Below, piece after piece: positions 6,484-11,283 of a stretch of 11,283 nt of DNA; within the stretch, counting starts at the first letter, position 1; each line of letters starts with the position of its first letter. Under the pieces are notes generated by a model that was not told the DNA's origin, did no database searches, and saw only the letters and a list, made by a program, of their open reading frames with translations. The translations under genes and the position numbers were made by a program. The stretch comes from Methylorubrum extorquens (lineage in GTDB: Bacteria; Pseudomonadota; Alphaproteobacteria; Rhizobiales; Beijerinckiaceae), in NCBI GenBank assembly GCA_019695455.1, contig JAEUAC010000084.1:1-11283 (forward strand), in the 5' to 3' direction.

Positions 6484-6742
6484 GCCCGCCCAGAACTCCG
6501 CGGCTGGTGGACCCGGCGGTCGTCGAACTGGCGGCCCGGGGTCCACCGGAACGGGCTGTCCCGCCCGTGCCGATTGTCGCTTCTTACAGCTCGTCTAAGA
6601 TCACAGAGGCGGCCTGGACGCAACGCCGGCCCCCGCACGGTTCCGTGCGTCAAAAGCGGTCCGCGCCCAGCTTGACACCGCGGGTCCCCGCATGGTCCGA
6701 ACCGTCGGAGAGCCGCACGCCCGGAGGCTGGCGGCCGGCAGG
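6484..6742. promoter_or_regulatory. Divergent intergenic region between coxB and the IalB gene
   Basis: 259 bases without a convincing gene; promoters for both directions should lie here. On the plus strand a TTGACA (6672-6677) could be a -35 element, but no good -10 follows at 17 bases. On the minus strand TTGACG (plus-strand 6648-6653) is another candidate, also without a clear -10. Short dyads are present at 6551-6568, 6634-6649 and 6680-6691. Alphaproteobacterial promoters are often poor matches to the E. coli consensus, so start sites cannot be fixed by eye. Confidence 0.4.
6634..6649. promoter_or_regulatory. 16-base perfect palindrome, possible operator
   Basis: CGCACGG (6634-6640), TT, CCGTGCG (6643-6649). 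The arms match perfectly and the spacer is too small for a stable RNA loop, which fits a DNA-binding site better than a terminator. It touches the minus-strand TTGACG (6648-6653) and so could control transcription of the cox operon. No regulator family is recognised from the site. Confidence 0.3.
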
Positions 6743-7258
6743 ATGGCGGCACGAATGCGACGGTTCCGACCGATGATCGCGCTCGGGCTGGCGGCCGCGG
6801 CGCTGTTCGGCCCGTCGTCCGCCGGCGCCCAGGGCGTGGTGAAGAACACTTTCGGCGATTGGCAGATGCGGTGCGAGACGCCCGCCGGCGCCAAGGCCGA
6901 GCAATGCGCCCTGGTTCAGAACGTCGCGGCCGAGGACCGGCCGAACGTGACGCTTCTCGTCATCATGCTGAAGACGGCGGATGCGAAGAGCCGGCTCCTC
7001 CGCGTCGTCGCGCCGCTGGGCGTCCTGCTCCCGGCCGGGCTCGGCCTGAAGATCGACGACACCGATGTCGGCCGCGCCGGGTTCGTGCGCTGCCTCACGA
7101 CGGGCTGCGTCGCCGAGGTGGTCATGGAGGACAACCTCCTCAACCAGTTCAAGGCCGGCAAGACGGCCACGTTCATCGTCTTCCAGACTCCCGAGGAGGG
7201 CGTGGGCATCCCCGTCTCCCTGGAGGGGTTCGGGACGGGGTTCGACAGCCTTCCCTGA
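6743..7258 (+). CDS. Invasion-associated locus B (IalB) family secreted protein
   Basis: The protein has 171 residues from the chosen ATG. A signal peptide (basic start, hydrophobic core ALGLAAAALFG) probably ends at SAGA-QG near residue 29. The mature part has the IalB pattern: FGDWQMRCETP near the N-terminus, KAEQCALVQ, LLRVVAPLGVLLPAGLGLKID, FVRCLTTGCVAEV and ATFIVFQTPEEGVGIPVSL. The paired cysteines C44/C55 and C117/C122 probably form disulfides in the periplasm. IalB was named in Bartonella for a role in red-cell invasion, but homologues are widespread in free-living Hyphomicrobiales and their function is unclear. The start is uncertain: ATG at 6755 or 6773 would also give a signal peptide. 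It is divergent from coxB and 13 bases upstream of a lipoprotein gene. Confidence 0.88.
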   Translation: MAARMRRFRPMIALGLAAAALFGPSSAGAQGVVKNTFGDWQMRCETPAGAKAEQCALVQNVAAEDRPNVTLLVIMLKTADAKSRLLRVVAPLGVLLPAGLGLKIDDTDVGRAGFVRCLTTGCVAEVVMEDNLLNQFKAGKTATFIVFQTPEEGVGIPVSLEGFGTGFDSLP

Positions 7259-7271
7259 CGGAGGATCGGGC

Positions 7272-7850
7272 ATGATCGCGACACGCTCCTCGACGGCCGT
7301 CCGGGTCGTCACCCTCGGCGGGCTCGCGCTCGCCCTGGCGGGCTGCGGCTCGACGGCCGGCGGATCCGGTCCGGGTCCGCTCGGCAATCTCCTCGCCTTC
7401 GGCGCCGAAGGTCCGCCTCCCGTCGCGGCCGAGGCGCCGATCGACGTGCTCGATTGCCCGCCCGTGACGGTCGCGGAGGGCGCGGCCGCGGCGCGCGGCG
7501 GTGCGGGCGGCCAGGTCTCGATCTCCGACCTCGCCCGCGAATGCACGGGCCGCCGCGACGGCACGGTCCTCGTCAAGGTCGGCGTGCAGCTCCGCGCCCT
7601 CCTCGGGCCGGGCGGCGCGAGCGGGCGCTTCGATACGCCGGTCTCGATCGTGGTGCGGCGCGGCGATCAGGTGCTGTCGTCGCGCACCCGTCGCGTGGCG
7701 ATCACGATCCCGGCCGGCCAGGCGGAATCGACGGCCTCGATCGTGGAGGACGGCCTCGTCGTGCCGCCCGGCACGGGCGAGTTCGAGGTCGAGGTCGCGC
7801 TCCGGGCGGGTGCGGCGGCCGCGCCGGCCCGTCGTCGCGGCCGGGGCTGA
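7272..7850 (+). CDS. Putative lipoprotein of unknown function
   Basis: The protein has 192 residues. The N-terminus is a type II signal peptide with lipobox LAGC (lipidated Cys25), followed by Gly-Ser, so it should be a membrane-anchored periplasmic lipoprotein. A Gly/Pro/Ala-rich linker leads to IDVLDCPPVTV. A beta-rich domain then runs from about 80 to 185 (VLVKVGVQLRALLG, FDTPVSIVVRRGDQVL, RRVAITIPAGQ, GTGEFEVEVALR). Two further cysteines, C62 and C91, could pair. The Ala/Arg-rich tail looks disordered. The ATG has an ideal GGAGG seven bases upstream (7260-7264), and the gene is almost certainly cotranscribed with the IalB gene. I recognise no named family, although similar rhizobial lipoproteins probably exist. 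Confidence 0.85.
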   Translation: MIATRSSTAVRVVTLGGLALALAGCGSTAGGSGPGPLGNLLAFGAEGPPPVAAEAPIDVLDCPPVTVAEGAAAARGGAGGQVSISDLARECTGRRDGTVLVKVGVQLRALLGPGGASGRFDTPVSIVVRRGDQVLSSRTRRVAITIPAGQAESTASIVEDGLVVPPGTGEFEVEVALRAGAAAAPARRRGRG

Positions 7851-7885
7851 GCCGGCGCGCCCGCCTGCGCGGGGCGGCGCCCGCG

Positions 7886-8902
7886 TCAGCTCACCCGGCC
7901 GATGCAGAAGTCGACCGCTCCGGCCAGCGCCTGCTTGGCCGCGTTGCGGGGGAAGAGGGCCAGCGCGTCGCGCGCCATGGCGCCGTAATGGCGCGCCCGC
8001 TCGATCGTGTCCTCCAGCGCCCGGTGGCGCCGCATGATGGCGATCGCCTCCTCCAGGTCCCCGTCGCGCACGTCGATGCGCTCGAGCGTCCGGCGCCAGA
8101 ATTCGCGCTCGGCCGCGTCGCCCCGGCGGAAGGACAGCACCACCGGCAGCGTGATCTTGCCCTCGCGGAAGTCGTCGCCCGCGTTCTTGCCGAGCGTCGC
8201 GGAGGCGCCGCCGTAATCGAGGGCGTCGTCGACCAGCTGGAAGGCGATGCCGAGGTTCATGCCGTAGGACCGGCAGGCCGCCTGCTCGGCCTTGGGCCGG
8301 TCGGCGATCACGGCGCCGACCTCGCAGGCGGCCGCGAAGAGCTCGGCCGTCTTGCCGCGGATGACCTGCAGGTACTCGTCCTCGTTGGTCTCCGTGTTCT
8401 TGGCGGCCGCGAGCTGCAGGACCTCGCCCTCGGCGATCACGGCGGCGGCGTTCGACAGGATGCCGAGCGCGGGCAGCGACCCCACCTCCACCATCATCTT
8501 GAAGGCCTGCCCGAGCAGGTAGTCGCCGACCAGGACGCTCGCCTCGTTGCCCCACTTCATGCGGGCGGCGATGCGGCCGCGCCGCATCTCGGAGGCGTCC
8601 ACCACGTCGTCGTGCAGCAGCGTGGCCGTGTGCATGAACTCGACGGCCGCGGCGAGATTGACGTGCCCGCCGCCCGCGTAGTCGCAGAGCGAGGCGGTCG
8701 CCAGCGTCAGCATCGGCCGCAGCCGCTTGCCGCCCGACGAGATCAGGTGGTTGGCCACCTCGGGGATCATCGTGACGCGAGATCCCGTCCGCGCCACGAT
8801 CAGGGCGTTGACGCGCCCCATGTCCTCGCGCACGAGGCCCACCAGCGCGTCGATGTCGGGCGCGGCGGAGGACCGGTCCTCGAATGAAACGACAACGCCC
8901 AC
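7886..8902 (-). CDS. ispB: Long-chain polyprenyl diphosphate synthase (ubiquinone side chain)
   Basis: A trans-prenyltransferase of 338 residues that extends farnesyl or geranylgeranyl diphosphate with isopentenyl diphosphate. Seen: GGKRLRP (58-64), the first Asp-rich motif LLHDDVVD (D98, D99, D102), GDYLLGQAF, GKTAELFAAACEVGA (183-197), the second Asp-rich motif FQLVDDALDY (D225, D226, D229), and DDFREGKITLP. Small residues ahead of the first motif (A93) fit a long-chain product. In alphaproteobacteria that is usually decaprenyl for Q10, but octaprenyl cannot be excluded, so the symbol stands for the family. The start is GTG at 8902 with GGGAG eight bases upstream; the open frame continues upstream without family similarity. 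It converges on the lipoprotein gene across a 35-base GC-rich gap. Confidence 0.93.
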   Translation of the reverse strand: MGVVVSFEDRSSAAPDIDALVGLVREDMGRVNALIVARTGSRVTMIPEVANHLISSGGKRLRPMLTLATASLCDYAGGGHVNLAAAVEFMHTATLLHDDVVDASEMRRGRIAARMKWGNEASVLVGDYLLGQAFKMMVEVGSLPALGILSNAAAVIAEGEVLQLAAAKNTETNEDEYLQVIRGKTAELFAAACEVGAVIADRPKAEQAACRSYGMNLGIAFQLVDDALDYGGASATLGKNAGDDFREGKITLPVVLSFRRGDAAEREFWRRTLERIDVRDGDLEEAIAIMRRHRALEDTIERARHYGAMARDALALFPRNAAKQALAGAVDFCIGRVS

Positions 8903-8930
8903 GCTCGCGCTCCCTGGCGGCCGGCGCCCA

Positions 8931-8944
8931 CCGGGTCGACCCGG
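8931..8944. promoter_or_regulatory. 14-base perfect palindrome in divergent promoter region
   Basis: CCGGGTCGACCCGG lies in the 120 bases (8903-9022) between the divergent polyprenyl synthase and DUF2007 genes. Its perfect symmetry without a loop fits a dimeric regulator site better than a terminator. In very GC-rich DNA such a palindrome could also arise by chance, so the call is weak. No clear -35/-10 pair was found around it. Confidence 0.25.
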
Positions 8945-9022
8945 CCACGACGCTCGCACGGACCCTGCAGTGCCGCAACGCGGGCCTGTGACGCAAGGGC
9001 CGGCGTCGGCCGAGGGCCGCGC

Positions 9023-9247
9023 GTGATCGAGCTGGTGCGCACGAACGACATCGTGCTGATCGGATTCCTGGAAGGGCTCCTCGAGCAGGAGGGCGTGCCG
9101 GTTCTGGTCGCCGACACGCACATGAGCGCGCTCGAAGGGTCCATCGGCATGTTCGGCCGGCGCCTTCTCGTGCCGTCCGATTGGGCGCCGCGCGCCCGGC
9201 GGCTCATTGCCGAGGCCGGGCTCTCGGCCGAACTGCGCGATGCCTGA
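9023..9247 (+). CDS. DUF2007 domain protein
   Basis: A small 74-residue protein beginning MIELVRTNDIVLIGFLEGLLEQEGVPVLVAD. That pattern (contact with the N-terminal strand, then a helix reading out an L-E-x-E-G turn) is typical of DUF2007, sometimes labelled putative signal-transducing protein and resembling a PII-like ferredoxin fold. No signal peptide or membrane helix is present, so it is probably cytoplasmic. The start is GTG with GAGG seven bases upstream. Its end overlaps the next gene by eight bases, which implies coupled translation with the methyltransferase. The pairing of DUF2007 with a TrmN6-like enzyme next to polyprenyl synthase recurs in this bacterial order, to my knowledge. 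The biochemical role is unknown. Confidence 0.85.
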   Translation: MIELVRTNDIVLIGFLEGLLEQEGVPVLVADTHMSALEGSIGMFGRRLLVPSDWAPRARRLIAEAGLSAELRDA

Positions 9248-9989
9248 TCCCGACGTCACGGAGGACGCGCTGCTCGGCGGGACGGTCCGGCTGCTGCAGG
9301 TCCGGACCGGGCACCGTGCCGGCACCGACGCCGTGCTGCTCGCGGGCCTCTGCGGCGGGCGAAGCGGCGACCGCGTCGTCGACCTCGGCGCGGCGAGCGG
9401 CGCGGTGGGCCTGATGGTCGCCGCGCGGGTCGCGGTCGCCCGCCTGACCTTCGTCGACCGCGATGCCGGGCTGGTCGCGCTCTGCCGACGCAACGCCGAT
9501 CTCAACGGGCTCTCCGGCCACGCGACCGCCGTGCTGGCCGACATCCTGTCGGCCGACGGGCTCGAGGGGCTCGACGCGGGAGCCGCCGACCTCGTCGTGA
9601 CCAACCCACCCTATTTCGACGAGGCGACTCCTGCGTCGCCCCATCCGGGCCGACGCGCCGCGCATCGGATGGAGGGGGATGGCCTGGGAACGTGGCTCGG
9701 CGTCGCCGCGCGGCTCCTGGCGCATCGCGGGCGCCTGGCGCTCGTCCACCGGGCCGATGCGCTGGGCACCTGCCTCGCCGCGCTCCCGGGCGTGTTCGGC
9801 TCGGTCGAGATCGTGCCGATCCATCCGCGGGCCGAGCGGCCCGCCAATCGGATCGTGCTTCGCGCCGTGAAGAACGGACGATCCGCTCTCCGCATGATGC
9901 CGGGCCTGGTCCTGCACGGGCCGGACGGTCCGACGGCCGAGGCGACCGCGCTGCACGGCCCGCCGGAGCGGACCCCAGCGCCGGGCTAG
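9240..9989 (+). CDS. TrmN6-like N6-adenine methyltransferase
   Basis: A class I S-adenosylmethionine-dependent methyltransferase of 249 residues. The early LLGGTVRLLQVRTGHRAGTDAVLLA block (11-35) is typical of the tRNA1(Val) A37 methyltransferase family (TrmN6/YfiC). Motif I is VVDLGAASGAVGL (46-58), slightly divergent from the usual GxGtG form. An acidic residue after strand 2 (FVDRD, D73) would bind the ribose of the cofactor. The catalytic NPPY motif sits at 122-125, the signature of enzymes that methylate exocyclic amines. IHPRAERPANRIVLRA near the C-terminus is also family-like. Target specificity cannot be read from the sequence; HemK-like protein targets are less likely. The ATG overlaps the DUF2007 stop. 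It converges with a small secreted-protein gene, leaving only nine bases between them. Confidence 0.87.
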   Translation: MPDPDVTEDALLGGTVRLLQVRTGHRAGTDAVLLAGLCGGRSGDRVVDLGAASGAVGLMVAARVAVARLTFVDRDAGLVALCRRNADLNGLSGHATAVLADILSADGLEGLDAGAADLVVTNPPYFDEATPASPHPGRRAAHRMEGDGLGTWLGVAARLLAHRGRLALVHRADALGTCLAALPGVFGSVEIVPIHPRAERPANRIVLRAVKNGRSALRMMPGLVLHGPDGPTAEATALHGPPERTPAPG

Positions 9990-9998
9990 CTTCCGGCG

Positions 9999-10250
9999 TT
10001 ACTCGCCCGCCTTGGCGGTCGTGGCGCAGCCGATCCGGTCGGCCTCGCCGTAGCCGGCATAGACCACCTTGACCTTGCGGGCGCAGGCCGGATTCGGCTT
10101 GTCGGCCGCGTCCGTCTGGACGGACACGGAGACCGTGGGCGCGGTCAGGTCCGGCCCGTTCGATGCCGCCATGGCACCTCCGGCGAAGGCCACGCCCGTG
10201 AGGACGCAGGCGGCGGCCAGCAATCGAATAGCAACGTTCGGCGGAACCAT
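9999..10250 (-). CDS. Small secreted protein of unknown function
   Basis: The protein has 83 residues. A clear signal peptide (LLAAACVLTGVAFAGG) probably ends at AMA-AS near residue 28, leaving a mature protein of about 55 residues. The mature part has Thr/Val-rich TVSVSVQTDAADKPN, then CARKVKVVYAGYGEADRIGC, with two cysteines (C56, C75) that could form one disulfide, and ends TTAKAGE. The start at 10250 is supported by GGGAGAG about five bases upstream; a longer frame to 10331 has no such site. I recognise no family. Its position between the methyltransferase and glyQ is where related genomes often carry other genes, but I cannot verify this here. It is divergent from glyQ. Confidence 0.75.
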   Translation of the reverse strand: MVPPNVAIRLLAAACVLTGVAFAGGAMAASNGPDLTAPTVSVSVQTDAADKPNPACARKVKVVYAGYGEADRIGCATTAKAGE

Positions 10251-10473
10251 CGGTCTCTCCCTGCACCGGACGCGACCGGCCGTCTGACGATCCAACCTCA
10301 TGTCGGGTCGGTCCGCCGTGCCGTCGCGCACATCAACGCAAGTCTTCGTATGCGGCTGTAATGCTGCCGTGCCGGTGAATGTTCCAAGGTCGTCGCATTG
10401 CGTGGTTACTGATCAACCTCGATCCCGGACGCGGCTGCTTGACACGACGCGGAGCCCCCCCAAGGGTGCCGTC
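10251..10473. promoter_or_regulatory. Divergent intergenic region upstream of glyQ
   Basis: 223 bases, somewhat less GC-rich than the surroundings between about 10320 and 10430, as expected for a promoter zone. No tRNA and no convincing small gene were found. A TTGACA occurs at 10439-10444, but the six bases 17 downstream (AAGGGT) are not a -10 element, and the site is very close to the glyQ start, so it is not called as a promoter. I saw no T-box leader; those are in any case not expected in alphaproteobacteria. Confidence 0.35.
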
Positions 10474-11283
10474 ATGACCCATCTCGCTTCGTCCGCCGCC
10501 GAGGGCGCCGCGGCGCCGCGCCTGCGGCCCGACCGATCCTTCCAGGATCTCATCCTCTGCCTGCAGGTCTTCTGGGCGGGGCAGGGCTGCGCCGTGCTGC
10601 AGCCCTACGACATGGAGGTCGGCGCCGGCACGTTCCACCCGGCGACGACGCTGCGGGCGCTGGGTCCGAGGCCCTGGCGGGCCGCCTACGTGCAGCCCTC
10701 GCGCCGGCCCAAGGACGGGCGCTACGGCGAGAACCCGAACCGGTTGCAGCACTACTACCAGTTCCAGGTGATCCTGAAGCCGAACCCGCCGAACCTGCAG
10801 GAGCTCTACCTCGCATCGCTCGAGGCGATCGGCATCGACACGACGCTGCACGACGTCCGTTTCGTGGAGGACGATTGGGAGAGCCCGACGCTCGGCGCCT
10901 GGGGTCTCGGCTGGGAATGCTGGTGCGACGGCATGGAGGTGTCGCAGTTCACCTACTTCCAGCAGGTGGCGGGCGTGGAATGCGCGCCGGTCGCGGGCGA
11001 GCTGACCTACGGGCTTGAGCGGCTCGCCATGTACGTGCAGGGCGTCGAGAACGTCTACGACCTCAACTTCAACGGCCGCGAGGGCGACGAGCGCCTCTCC
11101 TACGGCGACGTGTTCCTGCAGGCCGAGCGGGAGTATTCGCGCCACAACTTCGAGGGCGCCGACACGGCCATGCTGTTCGAGCAGTTCCGCATGGCCGAGG
11201 GTGCCTGCCGCCGCTACCTCGACGAGAACTGGACGGGGGAGGGCGAGGCGCGCCGCCACGCGATGGCGCTGCCGGCCTACGAC
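10474..11283 (+). CDS. glyQ: Glycyl-tRNA synthetase alpha subunit (partial, 3' end beyond window)
   Basis: 270 codons are visible; the family is usually about 300 residues. GlyQ carries the class II catalytic core of the bacterial (alphabeta)2 glycyl-tRNA synthetase and charges tRNA-Gly together with GlyS. Strong family blocks are present: QPYDMEVGAGTFHPAT, YVQPSRRPKDGRYGENPNR, QHYYQFQVILKPNP, FVEDDWESPTLGAWGLGWE, GMEVSQFTYFQQV and ELTYGLERLAMYVQGV. The last residues, ALPAYD, match the conserved LPAYE/D segment about 40 residues before the usual end. The start is ATG at 10474, with AGGG about eight bases upstream and an Ala-rich lead before RSFQDLI. glyS would be expected just downstream, outside the window. 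No frameshift or missing motif was seen. Confidence 0.97.
   Translation, partial: MTHLASSAAEGAAAPRLRPDRSFQDLILCLQVFWAGQGCAVLQPYDMEVGAGTFHPATTLRALGPRPWRAAYVQPSRRPKDGRYGENPNRLQHYYQFQVILKPNPPNLQELYLASLEAIGIDTTLHDVRFVEDDWESPTLGAWGLGWECWCDGMEVSQFTYFQQVAGVECAPVAGELTYGLERLAMYVQGVENVYDLNFNGREGDERLSYGDVFLQAEREYSRHNFEGADTAMLFEQFRMAEGACRRYLDENWTGEGEARRHAMALPAYD

Noticed and set aside
7851..7885. GC-rich gap between convergent lipoprotein and polyprenyl synthase genes as a bidirectional terminator
   Set aside because: Only an imperfect stem of about five pairs could be drawn and no T-tract exists on either strand.
8903..9604. N-terminal extension of the polyprenyl synthase frame upstream of the GTG at 8902
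   Set aside because: The added sequence is Ser/Arg/Pro-rich and overlaps DUF2007 and the methyltransferase on the other strand. The GTG at 8902 has a good ribosome site and gives the usual family length.
10439..10444. TTGACA as glyQ -35 promoter element
   Set aside because: No -10-like sequence at suitable spacing, and it is too near the start codon; it probably occurs by chance.

Overview
The window comes from a GC-rich alphaproteobacterium, most likely a member of the Hyphomicrobiales (Rhizobiales). Three things point there: the order of the aa3-type cytochrome c oxidase genes, the IalB-family periplasmic protein, and the polyprenyl synthase / DUF2007 / methyltransferase / glyQ neighbourhood. 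The genus cannot be named from the sequence alone. No rRNA, tRNA, CRISPR array, insertion sequence or phage gene was seen, so this looks like a conserved chromosomal core region.

Region 1 (1-6483, minus strand) is a cytochrome c oxidase operon, read right to left: coxB (subunit II) - coxA (subunit I) - ctaB (heme O synthase) - a 51-residue CoxF-like membrane peptide - ctaG (Cox11 copper chaperone) - ctaE/coxC (subunit III) - a DUF983 protein - SURF1. The catalytic core and the factors that insert heme and copper are therefore made together. ctaB, coxF and ctaG are joined by TGATG stop/start overlaps, and DUF983 and SURF1 by a GTGA overlap. A hairpin with a U-tract after ctaE could lower expression of the last two genes. 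At the left edge the plus-strand tail of a SugE/Gdx-like SMR exporter overlaps the still-open SURF1 frame.

Region 2 (6484-7850) is a 259-base divergent intergenic stretch with short palindromes, followed by a plus-strand pair: an IalB-family secreted protein and a lipoprotein of unknown function.

Region 3 (7886-9989) holds a long-chain polyprenyl diphosphate synthase on the minus strand, probably for the ubiquinone side chain. Divergent from it is a coupled pair, a DUF2007 protein and a TrmN6-like N6-adenine methyltransferase.

Region 4 (9999-11283) holds a small secreted protein of unknown function on the minus strand and, divergently, the start of glyQ (glycyl-tRNA synthetase alpha subunit), which runs off the right edge.

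The most unusual observation is in coxA. The near-universal helix-X motif AHFHY reads EHFPY here, so the His expected to be the second axial ligand of low-spin heme a is Pro400. All the other metal-ligand and proton-channel residues checked are intact. Either this is a sequence error or the oxidase is very unusual or inactive. No convincing new multi-gene system was found.
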